Positions 18,217-27,624 of a stretch of 55,143 nucleotides of DNA are shown in pieces. A model generated the notes under the pieces. That model had not been told where the DNA came from. It made no database searches and was given only the letters and a program-made list of their open reading frames with translations. The first letter of the stretch is position 1. Every line of letters begins with the position of its first letter. Source of the stretch: JAAUQA01 sp036351435. Lineage in GTDB: Bacteria > Pseudomonadota > Gammaproteobacteria > Competibacterales > Competibacteraceae. The stretch spans positions 1 through 55,143 of the forward strand of contig JAZBPA010000404.1 in NCBI GenBank assembly GCA_036351435.1, in the 5' to 3' direction. A program made the translations under genes and the position numbers.

Positions 18217-19106
18217 TGAACGTGCCATCTAAGTGGTTCTTGTCTAAGAATCTGTGGATCGGGATTGGCGGCTTGCTCGCCTTTATCGTGTTTTTCTGCT
18301 TGTTTACGGTTGATGCCACTCAAACGGCTATTCGGTTTCGCCTGGGTCAAATTGTCCAAGCCGATTATCAGCCGGGGCTGCATTTCAAGTTCCCGCTGAT
18401 CAATAATATCCGCAAGTTTGATGCCCGAGTGCAAACCCTGGACACCGAACCGGAACGCTTTCTGACGGTAGAGAAAAAGAACGTTATCGTCGATTCGTTC
18501 GTGAAATGGCGCATCGCCGATGTCGGGAAATTTTACACCGTAGTCGGGGGAGACCCGGTCAAAGCCAATTTACGGCTGGACCAAAATATCAAGGACAGTT
18601 TGCGTAGCGAATTCAGCCGGCGGACCCTGCAAGAGGTGGTCACCGGTGATCGTGCCCAAATCATGGACATTCTTTCCAGTGTCGCCAGCCGAGAGGCTGA
18701 ACGTATGGGGATTCAGGTGCTGGATGTACGGATCAAGCGGATTGATTTGCCGGAAGATGTCAATAACTCAGTGTTCCGACGGATGCGTGCTGAACGGGAA
18801 CGGGTGGCCCGCGATTTCCGTTCCCGCGGTGCTGAAGCGGCGGAACGAACCCGCGCCGACGCTGATCGCCAGCGCACGGTGATTTTAGCCGAGGCCTATC
18901 GGGATGCAGAGCGCAATCGAGGGGAAGGGGATGCAAAAGCCGCTGAGATATACGCTAAAGCCTACCGTAAAGACTCCGATTTTTATGTGTTTTATCGTAG
19001 CTTAAACGCATATCGCAGTAGCTTCGCGAGCGAAGATAATGTGTTGGTGCTGGAACCGGATTCGCAGTTCTTCGAATACTTCAAATACCCCAAAGGCAAG
19101 CAATGA
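18216..19106 (+). CDS. hflC: FtsH protease modulator HflC
   Basis: A 296-residue partner of HflK. It has an N-terminal transmembrane anchor (LWIGIGGLLAFIVFFCLFTV, about 10-30), an SPFH domain with ATQTAIRFRLGQIV near 33-46 and the ERFLTVEKKNVIVDSFVKWR segment, and a C-terminal helical region ending in YRSLNAYRSSFASEDNVLVL. ATG overlaps the hflK TAA by one base, so the two subunits are translationally coupled. Confidence 0.96.
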   Translation: MNVPSKWFLSKNLWIGIGGLLAFIVFFCLFTVDATQTAIRFRLGQIVQADYQPGLHFKFPLINNIRKFDARVQTLDTEPERFLTVEKKNVIVDSFVKWRIADVGKFYTVVGGDPVKANLRLDQNIKDSLRSEFSRRTLQEVVTGDRAQIMDILSSVASREAERMGIQVLDVRIKRIDLPEDVNNSVFRRMRAERERVARDFRSRGAEAAERTRADADRQRTVILAEAYRDAERNRGEGDAKAAEIYAKAYRKDSDFYVFYRSLNAYRSSFASEDNVLVLEPDSQFFEYFKYPKGKQ

Positions 19107-19181
19107 CTGAAGCGGTTAGGATCTTATCTATACCGTCGGTCGCTGGGGACGGTTACTGCCCCGGCCTGTTGAGTAACAGGC

Positions 19182-19379
19182 ATGTGGGGTGATTTACTGG
19201 CGGCGTTGGGGTTATTGTTCGTATTAGAGGGTATTTTCCCTTTTCTGAACCCTAACGGGGTACGTCAAACCTTATTGCAAATCACCAAGGCCAATGACCG
19301 TATTTTACGGTTGGCAGGTCTGGGTAGCATGGTGTTTGGTTTGATTGTGTTATATCTCGTGCGTGGGATTGCCGGTTAA
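19182..19379 (+). CDS. DUF2065 (YjeT-like) small membrane protein
   Basis: A 65-residue protein with two hydrophobic segments (LLAALGLLFVLEGIFPFLNP near the N-terminus and LAGLGSMVFGLIVLYLV at the C-terminus). It matches the DUF2065/YjeT family, which is regularly found between hflC and hisZ or purA. Function is unknown. It begins 75 bases after hflC and ends 16 bases before hisZ. Confidence 0.88.
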   Translation: MWGDLLAALGLLFVLEGIFPFLNPNGVRQTLLQITKANDRILRLAGLGSMVFGLIVLYLVRGIAG

Positions 19380-19395
19380 CCCCCCGATAGTAAGT

Positions 19396-20577
19396 ATGAT
19401 TGACGACCGCTGGTTATTGCCCGAAGGCATCGAAGAAATCCCACCCGTTGCCGCCCGTTGCTTAGAAAACCTGCGGCGCGATTTGCTGAATTTATATGAC
19501 AGCTGGGGCTATGAGCAGGTCATTCCACCCTTTGTTGAATTTCTTGACTCGTTGCTGACCGGCACCGGCAACGATCTAGATTTACAAACCTTTAAGTTAA
19601 CTGATCAAGTGAGTGGGCGGTTACTCGGAGTGCGTGCTGATATGACCCCTCAAGTCGCGCGTATCGATGCCCGTTTACGGCAAACCGTGCCGACCCGGTT
19701 TTGTTATCTTGGCACCGTGTTGCGAACCCGTGGCGATGGATTCGGTGGTTCTCGCAGTCCCATCCAGATCGGGGCCGAATTGTATGGTCATGGTGGTTAC
19801 CAGAGCGATGTGGAAGTATTGCTGCTGATGCTGGAAACGCTGGCTGTTGCAAGGGTGCCGGATGTGCATCTGGATTTAGGCCATGTCGCTATCTTTCGTG
19901 CCTTGGTGCGTCAGGCGGGGTTGAATGAAGACCAAGAGGGGATACTGTTCGACGCCCTTCAGCGTAAGGCATTACCCGAAATCAGCGAGCTACTGCAAAC
20001 CTGCTCAGTTTCTTCTTCGTTAGGCCAAATGGTGCTTGCTCTGGCTGAACTCAACGGCGGTCTGGAGGTATTGCGTGACGCCACAACAGTGCTGCGTGAT
20101 GCCGAACAGAGCGTGCATGAAGCTTTGGCGACGGTGGAAAAAATTGCCACAGCGGTGCAGCAGCATTTACCGGCTATACCCATCCATGTTGACCTCGCCG
20201 AACTGAGAGGTTATCGCTACCATACGGGACCGGTGTTTGCCGCGTATGTGCCGGGCCAAGGGCAGGCTATCGCCAAAGGCGGGCGTTATGACAATTTTGC
20301 TCGGGTGTTCGGGCATGCCCGGCCCGCTACCGGTTTCAGCGCTGATTTGCGCACCCTGCTGGCGGTTGGCACACCGGCTGCGGCTGCCCCGTCAGCGATT
20401 TATGCACCTTGGCTGGACGATCCGGCCTTGGTCGCTCGTATCGAAGAGCTACGGCGATGTGGCGAACGGGTGATACGGGCTTTGCCGGAGGCAGATACAG
20501 GCCCGCAGGCCATGGGTTGCAACCGAATCTTACTCAAACACAAAGGGGCTTGGCTAGTCGTACCGGCAGTCCGCTAA
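19396..20577 (+). CDS. hisZ: ATP phosphoribosyltransferase regulatory subunit HisZ
   Basis: A 393-residue HisRS-like protein that lacks aminoacylation and instead activates the short form of HisG in histidine synthesis. Features are the N-terminal LLPEGIEEIPP, the class II motif 2-like RADMTPQVARID, and YRYHTGPVFAAYV with AKGGRYDNFA near 280-315. The frame starts 17 codons earlier inside the DUF2065 gene, but ATG at 19396 gives MIDDRWLLPEG, the family start. Its presence predicts a short-form hisG elsewhere in the genome. hisZ followed by purA (19 bases) is common outside the enterics. Confidence 0.93.
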   Translation: MIDDRWLLPEGIEEIPPVAARCLENLRRDLLNLYDSWGYEQVIPPFVEFLDSLLTGTGNDLDLQTFKLTDQVSGRLLGVRADMTPQVARIDARLRQTVPTRFCYLGTVLRTRGDGFGGSRSPIQIGAELYGHGGYQSDVEVLLLMLETLAVARVPDVHLDLGHVAIFRALVRQAGLNEDQEGILFDALQRKALPEISELLQTCSVSSSLGQMVLALAELNGGLEVLRDATTVLRDAEQSVHEALATVEKIATAVQQHLPAIPIHVDLAELRGYRYHTGPVFAAYVPGQGQAIAKGGRYDNFARVFGHARPATGFSADLRTLLAVGTPAAAAPSAIYAPWLDDPALVARIEELRRCGERVIRALPEADTGPQAMGCNRILLKHKGAWLVVPAVR

Positions 20578-20596
20578 TACCCTACGGAAATAAATA

Positions 20597-21889
20597 ATGG
20601 GCAAAAATGTTGTCGTGATTGGCACCCAATGGGGTGATGAAGGCAAAGGTAAAGTCGTGGATTTGCTGACCGAACGCGCTACCGCAGTGGTGCGTTTTCA
20701 AGGCGGTCATAATGCCGGCCATACGTTAGTCATCGGAGGGAACAAGACAGTTGTCCATTTGATTCCTTCCGGCATTCTGCGCGATAACGTGCAGTGTCTG
20801 ATCGGCAACGGGGTGGTGTTGTCGCTAACCGCCTTGTTACAGGAAATCCGCCAGCTGGAAGAGCGCGGTGTACAAGTCTATGGGCGTTTAACCATCAGCG
20901 AAGCCTGCCCACTGATTTTGCCTTATCATGTTGAGCTGGATTTGGCTCGTGAGAAAGCCCGTGGTTCTAGTGCCATCGGCACGACCGGGCGTGGTATCGG
21001 ACCAGCCTATGAAGATAAAGTGTCTCGACGAGCGGTGCGACTCGGCGATCTGTTCTACCGAGAGCGGTTCGCCGCCAAACTCGGCGAGGTTTTGGATTTC
21101 CATAACTTTGTGCTGAAACATTACTTTCATACTGAACCGGTCGATTTTCAACACGTCCTGGATAGTACGCTGGCATTGACAGAGTTGTTTCAACCTCTGG
21201 TCGGTGACGTGACTGAGTTACTGTATCAACATGCTCAGAATGGGGAAAATGTGCTGTTCGAAGGTGCCCAAGGCGCGTTGCTGGATATTGATCTCGGCAC
21301 TTACCCTTACGTTACTTCTTCTAATACTACGGCAGGCGGGGCCGCTACCGGAACCGGTCTAGGGCCGCGTTATTTGGATTATGTCCTCGGTATCACCAAA
21401 GCCTACACTACTCGTGTCGGTGCCGGACCTTTCCCCACAGAATTGTTCGACACGCAAGGCGAATATCTAGCTGAGCGCGGTCACGAGTATGGCGCCACTA
21501 CCGGTCGGCGGCGGCGCTGTGGCTGGTTTGATGCCGTAGCGTTACGGCGCTCCATCCTGAATAACAGCGTCACTGGCTTGTGTGTCACCAAACTCGATGT
21601 GTTGGATGGCTTAGATACCATCCGCCTTTGTGTCGGGTACCGTTACGGTGATGCTGAACTCTCGACGCCACCCCTGGGCGCCGAGGCCTTTGCTGCTTGT
21701 GAGCCGATCTACCAAGACCTTCCCGGTTGGCAGGACTCCACCGTCGGGGTGCGGCGCTACCAGGATCTGCCGGAAAATGCCAAGCAGTATTTAAAGCATA
21801 TGGAAGAAGTCACCGATACGCCTATCGATATTATTTCGACTGGACCTGATCGGGCCGACACCATTGTCCTCAACGATCCGTTTGCTTGA
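20597..21889 (+). CDS. purA: adenylosuccinate synthetase
   Basis: A 430-residue GTP-dependent enzyme that joins IMP and aspartate in AMP synthesis. It begins MGKNVVVIGTQWGDEGKGK, which contains the catalytic aspartate and the phosphate-binding loop GDEGKGK, followed by GGHNAGHT. Later motifs include GTTGRGIGPAYEDK, EGAQGALLDIDLGTYPYVTSSNT and TTGRRRRCGW. Length and motifs are standard. Confidence 0.98.
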   Translation: MGKNVVVIGTQWGDEGKGKVVDLLTERATAVVRFQGGHNAGHTLVIGGNKTVVHLIPSGILRDNVQCLIGNGVVLSLTALLQEIRQLEERGVQVYGRLTISEACPLILPYHVELDLAREKARGSSAIGTTGRGIGPAYEDKVSRRAVRLGDLFYRERFAAKLGEVLDFHNFVLKHYFHTEPVDFQHVLDSTLALTELFQPLVGDVTELLYQHAQNGENVLFEGAQGALLDIDLGTYPYVTSSNTTAGGAATGTGLGPRYLDYVLGITKAYTTRVGAGPFPTELFDTQGEYLAERGHEYGATTGRRRRCGWFDAVALRRSILNNSVTGLCVTKLDVLDGLDTIRLCVGYRYGDAELSTPPLGAEAFAACEPIYQDLPGWQDSTVGVRRYQDLPENAKQYLKHMEEVTDTPIDIISTGPDRADTIVLNDPFA

Positions 21890-21930
21890 TCGTTCACCCA
21901 GCATGATTCCTGCCTTTCGAGTGCCGCAAG

Positions 21931-21956
21931 ACGAGGTGAGTTAATCCACCTCGTCG
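21931..21956. terminator. hairpin after purA (no U-tract)
   Basis: A perfect 9-base-pair inverted repeat (GACGAGGTG / CACCTCGTC) around an 8-base loop lies 42 bases after the purA stop. There is no run of T on either side, so it is either a weak or Rho-assisted terminator or an RNA-stabilising stem. The purA-phaC gap of 213 bases shows nothing else I can support. Confidence 0.4.
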
Positions 21957-22102
21957 CTATCCTTGACTGCTAAATATCGGTTATTGACTGACGTATTGTT
22001 CCAAACAGGTGCAATACTGTCAGAATGTGCTTAGCTTGTAGGGATAGAAAAACCCTTCCTGCTGCTGGGGCTATCCTCAATCGTCGATTATCGGAGTCTG
22101 TT

Positions 22103-23992
22103 ATGGCTGAGCAAAATAAACCTGATTCCCTCCCGGAAATCAATCTTCTGGAAGCAGCACTGGCGAAAAAGCTAGCTGACACTCAGGCGTCTCTGCAGCG
22201 TTTGCCAGATGTGAAACCTGTGGAGGTCAAACGGTTAGCGGAAAACTTCTCCAAGGTTATTGAGCGCAGCCAGCGTTTGATACAACGCTTTATGCAAGCC
22301 GATACCGATCCCGATATGAATTTTTCGGTTCCCGATCCGGGTATTGTCGGCCAGTCATTTTTGGAGATGTTCCAAAAGTTATTAGCCGATCCGAATAAAC
22401 TCCTGCAATCTCAGATGAATTTTTGGCAGGATTACATGACGATGTGGCAGACCGCCAACCGTCGTATGCTGGGTGAACAAATCGAGCCTACGGTGGAACC
22501 GAATCCTGGGGATAAGCGATTCAAAGACCCAGAATGGGCGGAAAACGCCGTATTCGACTTTATCAAGCAGTCTTATCTATTGGCAGCCCGGCACTTGCAG
22601 AAAACCGCCAATAGCGTCGACGGTTTTGATGAAAAAACCGCAGAGAAAATTGATTTCTATACCCGCCAGTTCGTGGACGCGATGTCGCCGACCAATTTCG
22701 CCGTCACCAATCCGCAAGTGCTAAAGGCCACGTTGGAATCCGGTGGTGAAAACTTAGTGAAAGGACTAAATAATCTGCTGGCAGATCTGGATGAGGGTAA
22801 GGGCAAGCTGCGTATCAAGATGACCGACATGGATGCCTTTAAGCTGGGGGAAAACATTGCCGTTACGCCAGGCAAGGTCGTGTATCAGACTGAGTTAATG
22901 CAATTGATCCAATACAATCCCAGCACTGAAAAAGTCCATAAACATCCGTTGCTGGTGATTCCGCCTTGGATCAACAAGTTTTATATCCTTGATCTGCGCG
23001 AGGATAACTCGTTCATTAAGTGGGCGGTCGATCAAGGCTTTACCGTATTCGTTATTTCCTGGGTTAACCCGGATGAGTCCTTGGCAGAAATGGATTTTGA
23101 AGATTACCTAGCGCGCGGTACGTTGGCTGCGCTGGACGCCATTGAAAAGGCCACTGGTGAACGCGAAGTCAATGCGGTAGGTTATTGCATCGGTGGTACG
23201 CTGCTGTTCTGCACCTTGGGCTATATGGCAGCTAAACGCGACAAACGCATTCGTAGCGCCACCTCGTTTACCACGATGCTCGATTTCACTAAGGTGGGGG
23301 AGATCTCGGTATTCATTGATGAAGAACAGTTTGCGCACATCGACAAGGGAATGGAAAAGCGGGGTTTTCTGGAAGGCTACCACATGGGCGGTGTGTTCAC
23401 CTTGATGCGTGCGAATGATTTGATCTGGTCTTTCGTAATAAGAAATTACTTATTAGGCCAGGAGCCTTTCCCCTTCGATCTGCTGTATTGGAATGCCGAT
23501 CCTACCCGTATGCCCAAGGCAATGCATACTTTCTATTTACGCAACATGTACCTCAACAATCGTCTGAAAGACCCTGGCGGGGTCAGCTTTTTGGGCCAAT
23601 CCATCGATTTAGGCAAGATCAAAACACCGGTATTTTTCCTATCCACTAAGGAGGATCACATTGCGCCTTGGAAATATACTTATGCGGGAACCCGGTTGCC
23701 GGGTGGTCCGGTGAAGTTCGTGCTCGGTGAGTCAGGGCACATTGCCGGCGTAATTAATCCGCCCACACCCAAGAATAAGTATGCTTACTGGACCAACGAC
23801 CAGCTGGCGGAAACACCGGATGAATGGTTTGCCAACGCTGAAGCTCACCCAGGGTCTTGGTGGCCACATTGGTTGGAGTGGATTAAGGCTTACGCCGGAC
23901 CAAAGAATGTGCCTGCCCGAGTTCCTGGTGACAGAGAATTGCAGCCCATTGAGGATGCGCCTGGTTCATATGTCAAAGTGCGTTCACAGTGA
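22103..23992 (+). CDS. phaC: class I poly(3-hydroxyalkanoate) synthase
   Basis: A 629-residue polymerase that builds polyhydroxyalkanoate from (R)-3-hydroxyacyl-CoA on the granule surface. The lipase-like box is GYCIGG with nucleophile C362. The catalytic aspartate and histidine lie in STKEDHIAPW and GESGHIAGVINPP. The single-chain length and the long N-terminal domain (about 1-240) place it in class I. ATG at 22103 (MAEQNKPDSLPE) is preceded by GGAG with a six-base spacer; the frame upstream has no better start. No phaA, phaB or phasin genes adjoin it. Confidence 0.93.
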   Translation: MAEQNKPDSLPEINLLEAALAKKLADTQASLQRLPDVKPVEVKRLAENFSKVIERSQRLIQRFMQADTDPDMNFSVPDPGIVGQSFLEMFQKLLADPNKLLQSQMNFWQDYMTMWQTANRRMLGEQIEPTVEPNPGDKRFKDPEWAENAVFDFIKQSYLLAARHLQKTANSVDGFDEKTAEKIDFYTRQFVDAMSPTNFAVTNPQVLKATLESGGENLVKGLNNLLADLDEGKGKLRIKMTDMDAFKLGENIAVTPGKVVYQTELMQLIQYNPSTEKVHKHPLLVIPPWINKFYILDLREDNSFIKWAVDQGFTVFVISWVNPDESLAEMDFEDYLARGTLAALDAIEKATGEREVNAVGYCIGGTLLFCTLGYMAAKRDKRIRSATSFTTMLDFTKVGEISVFIDEEQFAHIDKGMEKRGFLEGYHMGGVFTLMRANDLIWSFVIRNYLLGQEPFPFDLLYWNADPTRMPKAMHTFYLRNMYLNNRLKDPGGVSFLGQSIDLGKIKTPVFFLSTKEDHIAPWKYTYAGTRLPGGPVKFVLGESGHIAGVINPPTPKNKYAYWTNDQLAETPDEWFANAEAHPGSWWPHWLEWIKAYAGPKNVPARVPGDRELQPIEDAPGSYVKVRSQ

Positions 23993-24048
23993 CCGAATAC
24001 GGCTAAGCATTGTTGTGTTATACCCATCCTATAAGGTAATGAGTGTCG

Positions 24049-24071
24049 CTGCTCCTTTATAACAGGAGCAG
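24049..24071. terminator. hairpin between convergent phaC and mgtE
   Basis: An 8-base-pair stem (CTGCTCCT / AGGAGCAG) encloses a 7-base loop TTATAAC; the mgtE stop codon lies in this loop. It is the only strong stem between the two convergent genes. It lacks a T-tract, so bidirectional termination is a guess. Confidence 0.35.
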
Positions 24072-25406
24072 TGTGGCCAAGCCCAGAAACGCAAAAAAGC
24101 CGACGATGTCGGTCACCGTGGTCAACACCACGCTACCGGCCAACGCTGGATCAATCCCCAAGCGGCGCAACAACAACGGAATCCCTACTCCTGATAATGC
24201 CGCGCAAAGCAGATTGATCAGAATAGCGACCGCGATGATGCCGCCGATAATTGGATTCCCAAACCAAATATAGGCCAGCACCGCTACCACCAATGCCCAT
24301 ACCAACCCGTTCAAAAACCCGACTGTCAGCTCTTTGAACAACAGCCAACGGGCATTACTGGGTTCCACATGCCCTAACGCTAATCCTCGGATTACTAGAG
24401 TCAGCGTTTGGCTGCCGGCAATGCCTCCCATGCTAGCCACGATCGGCATCAATACGGCTAAGGCTACCGCTGACTCCAACACTCCTTCGAATAGTCCAAT
24501 CACCCAAGCGGCCATGAACGCGGTGATGAGGTTTACGCCTAACCACACCGCCCGGCGGCGAGCACTCGGCACTATCGGGGCAAAGATGTCTTCCTCCTCA
24601 CCTAAACCAGCCATGCTCATGATGGAATGCTCAGCTTCTTCGCGAATCACATCAACGACATCATCAACTGTAATACGGCCCACTAATTGATTTTCAGTGT
24701 TCACCACCGGGGCAGAAACCAGATCGAAGTGTTCGAAACGTCTGGCCACTTCGTCTGCCGGCAACTGGGCTGGAATGGGATCGAAGTCCTTGATCATAAT
24801 ATCCCGGACTGTCACATCCGGTTGCCCGATAAGCAATTGATGTAACGGCAAAATCCCTAGATAGCGATCACCGCGATCGACTACCATGAGGCTGTCGGTT
24901 TGATCCGGTATGACGCCACGCAGGCGCAGATAACGCAAGACAACATCCAAACTGACATCGGCGCGCACCGTAATCATATCGGTGTTCATCAGGCCGCCGG
25001 CGCTGTCCTCCGGATAAGACAGCACGGTTTCCAGCCGGTGGCGGTTCTGCAGATCCATGGAATGCAGTAGTTCGCGACTGACGGCGTCGGGTAAATCCTG
25101 CAGAATGTCGGCTAAATCGTCTAAATCCAGTCCTTCGGTAGCAGCCAGCAAATCCTCCGGCTCCATTTCCTGAATCAGTCCGGCGCGAGCCTCGTCGTTA
25201 ACGTGCAGCAATACCTCGCCGCTGGTTTCCGGTTCGACTAACTCCCATACGACTTTGCGTTCCGCCGGTGGCAACGACTCCAGCAAATCGGCGATTTCAG
25301 CCGGGTGCAACGCCCGAAGCATACGCCGCACATTCTGAAACGTGCCGCGCTCCAGGGCCCGGCGCAAGCGCCTTAAATAGGTGGGGCGAGAATCATTTTC
25401 AGCCAT
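24057..25406 (-). CDS. mgtE: magnesium transporter MgtE
   Basis: A 449-residue inner-membrane Mg2+ channel. The N domain is a helical superhelix (about 10-130, with LHPAEIADLLESLPPAER and DLDDLADILQDLP). A CBS pair follows (about 135-260; VVLRYLRLRG, DRGDRYLGILPLHQL, NTENQLVGRITVDDVVDVI), then five transmembrane helices with GIAGSQTLTLVIRGLALG, the pore-lining segment. The frame extends 7 codons upstream, but ATG at 25406 has GGAGGT five bases before it. It lies 146 bases after ptsI and may have its own promoter. Confidence 0.93.
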   Translation of the reverse strand: MAENDSRPTYLRRLRRALERGTFQNVRRMLRALHPAEIADLLESLPPAERKVVWELVEPETSGEVLLHVNDEARAGLIQEMEPEDLLAATEGLDLDDLADILQDLPDAVSRELLHSMDLQNRHRLETVLSYPEDSAGGLMNTDMITVRADVSLDVVLRYLRLRGVIPDQTDSLMVVDRGDRYLGILPLHQLLIGQPDVTVRDIMIKDFDPIPAQLPADEVARRFEHFDLVSAPVVNTENQLVGRITVDDVVDVIREEAEHSIMSMAGLGEEEDIFAPIVPSARRRAVWLGVNLITAFMAAWVIGLFEGVLESAVALAVLMPIVASMGGIAGSQTLTLVIRGLALGHVEPSNARWLLFKELTVGFLNGLVWALVVAVLAYIWFGNPIIGGIIAVAILINLLCAALSGVGIPLLLRRLGIDPALAGSVVLTTVTDIVGFFAFLGLATLLLL

Positions 25407-25552
25407 AATAACCTCCGTGGATAACACAGCGGGGCTGTAGGGGAGTGCTCATCAACAGCGGGTAGCTTGACGGTGAACCGGGTACGGCATTGGGAGTTAG
25501 TCGCGCGCGGCAGTGTAACGGGGAAAGATCGCTAGGTCTATGGGGGAAGACG

Positions 25553-27286
25553 CTAGTGTTGAGTTAAGTGCTGGACCAACTGGCTGAAGCGTTTCGGGTC
25601 TGTAGTATGCAGCATGCGTTGCACCAGTGTCATCAACTCCATGAGGTGGCTTTCTCGAATTACCCGTTTGATTTCTAAAATGTTATTCGGGTGCATGCTG
25701 AAATGGGTCAAACCTAACCCAAGCAACAGGCGGATATAGCGAGTATCACCAGCCATTTCGCCGCACAGGCTCACGGGAATATTCGCCTGCTGACCGGCTC
25801 GGATGGTCATGGCAATCAATTGCAGCACGGCGGGATGTAACGGGTCGTACAAATAATTAACTTCATCGTCGATACGGTCGATGGCTAGCGTGTACTGAAT
25901 GAGGTCGTTGGTGCCGATAGAGAGAAAATTGAGATGACGGGCGAAAAACGCGGCACAAATTGCGGCGGCAGGCACTTCAATCATTGCCCCCACCGGCATA
26001 CGCTCGTCGAAGCGTTGTCCGCGCGCCTGCAACTCCTGTTTAGTTTCTTCTACCAGCCGCAATACTTGGAAAAGCTCTTGAGTATTGGACAGCATCGGAA
26101 TCATCATCCGTACCTTGCCGAATGCCGATGCGCGTAAAATCGCCCGCAACTGCGGACGAAACAGCCCCAAATCCTTTAAACACAGTCGGATGGCCCGCAA
26201 GCCCAAAGCCGGGTTAGCACCGCCTATCCCGCGCCCGCCATCAACATGTTTGTCCGCACCTAAATCAACGGTACGAATCGTAATAGGTCTTTCCTCCAGC
26301 ATTTTGATGACGTGCAGATAAGACGCCAGATGTTCTTCCTCGTCGGGAATATCGGTACGGTTCATGAACAGAAATTCGGTCCGGTATAACCCTACTCCGG
26401 CTGCCTGTACTTGGCGGACCGCTACTGCGTCTTCGGGCAGTTCAATATTGGCATGCAAGGTGATCCGCACAGCGTCTCGGGTCACTGCCGGTTGTCCCTT
26501 GAGTTTGATTAATTCCTGCCGTTGTCGCCGGTCTTCCTGCTGCTTCCAGTGATAGTAATCGAGTAATCGCTGGTCTAACCCTAGCAGCACCACCCCTTGT
26601 TGACCGTCGACAATCAAGAGTTCGTCTTCAGCTGGGTAACGGCGTACATTACGCACGCCCATGACTGCTGGAATGCCGAGGCTGCGAGCCAAAATTGCGG
26701 TGTGCGACAGTGGACCGCCGTGTTCGGTGATAAAAGCCAACACCCCTTGATGCTGCATCAGAATGGTATCTGCAGGGGTTAGCTCTTCGGCTACTACAAT
26801 ACGCCCTTCAAGGCGACTGGAAATGACGTCGGCAGCACACGTTTCATTGGCCAGCAAAATGCGTTGAATGCGCTGTACCACGTGATCCACATCGTCTTTG
26901 CGGCTACGCAGGTAGGGATCTTCCATGTCGTCAAACACCTGGACCACTAAATCGCGCTGTAATTTCAACGCCCATTCCGCGTTGCAACGACGGGTACGGA
27001 TCAGTTTGATTGGTGCGCTGGCTAGGGTGGAATCTTCCAGCATCAACAGGTGCGTATCAATAAACGCAGTGACGTCGGCAGGTAGGGTGACTGGTATGCG
27101 GGAACGAATTTCGCGTAACTGTTGCTTGGCAATCGCTACGCTGTTGATAAAACGGCGTACCTCTTGTTCGATAACCGTATTAGAGAGGGTGTATTCGGCG
27201 ATCTCCGGCCGGTCGCGGTGCAGAAAAGAGGCTCTGCCGATGGCGTAGCCTCGGGAAATACCGACACCGTGCAAGGCAACAGACAT
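25553..27286 (-). CDS. ptsI: phosphotransferase system enzyme I
   Basis: A 577-residue cytoplasmic PEP-protein phosphotransferase that phosphorylates HPr. The phosphorylated histidine is H195 in GGPLSHTAILARSLGIPAVMG. The C-terminal PEP-binding half shows LYRTEFLFMNR, GIGGANPALGLRAIR, SIGTNDLIQYTLAIDR and SLCGEMAGD with the active-site cysteine. There is no GAF domain, so it is a sugar-type EI rather than EI-Ntr. It starts four bases after ptsH. No sugar-specific EIIB or EIIC lies nearby, which suggests a regulatory chain. Confidence 0.95.
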   Translation of the reverse strand: MSVALHGVGISRGYAIGRASFLHRDRPEIAEYTLSNTVIEQEVRRFINSVAIAKQQLREIRSRIPVTLPADVTAFIDTHLLMLEDSTLASAPIKLIRTRRCNAEWALKLQRDLVVQVFDDMEDPYLRSRKDDVDHVVQRIQRILLANETCAADVISSRLEGRIVVAEELTPADTILMQHQGVLAFITEHGGPLSHTAILARSLGIPAVMGVRNVRRYPAEDELLIVDGQQGVVLLGLDQRLLDYYHWKQQEDRRQRQELIKLKGQPAVTRDAVRITLHANIELPEDAVAVRQVQAAGVGLYRTEFLFMNRTDIPDEEEHLASYLHVIKMLEERPITIRTVDLGADKHVDGGRGIGGANPALGLRAIRLCLKDLGLFRPQLRAILRASAFGKVRMMIPMLSNTQELFQVLRLVEETKQELQARGQRFDERMPVGAMIEVPAAAICAAFFARHLNFLSIGTNDLIQYTLAIDRIDDEVNYLYDPLHPAVLQLIAMTIRAGQQANIPVSLCGEMAGDTRYIRLLLGLGLTHFSMHPNNILEIKRVIRESHLMELMTLVQRMLHTTDPKRFSQLVQHLTQH

Positions 27287-27290
27287 GTGC

Positions 27291-27560
27291 TCACCCGTCC
27301 TCGCCGAACCGCTGTTGAATCAGTGTTTCCAGGCTATCCAACGCCTGTTCCGCATCCTCGCCGGTCGCCCACAGTTCCAGTCGTGCGCCCCGTGCTGCAG
27401 CCAACATCATCACTCCCATGATGCTTTTGCCGTTGACCTCATTGCCATCTCTGCAGATTCGGATGTCGGCGCCAAAACGGGTAGCGAGCGTCACAAATTT
27501 TGCTGCCGCACGGGCATGTAAACCCAGCTTGTTGGTAATCGTGACTTCACGCTTCAACAT
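27291..27560 (-). CDS. ptsH: HPr phosphocarrier protein
   Basis: An 89-residue phosphocarrier. H15 in KLGLHARAAAKF accepts phosphate from enzyme I, and S46 in NGKSIMGVMML is the regulatory serine targeted by HPr kinase. Both sites are intact and an HprK gene lies two genes upstream, so both modifications are expected. It sits 64 bases after rapZ and four bases before ptsI. Confidence 0.95.
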   Translation of the reverse strand: MLKREVTITNKLGLHARAAAKFVTLATRFGADIRICRDGNEVNGKSIMGVMMLAAARGARLELWATGEDAEQALDSLETLIQQRFGEDG

Positions 27561-27624
27561 CTGGATATGCCTCGCTGCTGAAGAGACGATCCTACGTGAT
27601 GGATACGCAATAATTGCGACCCGC

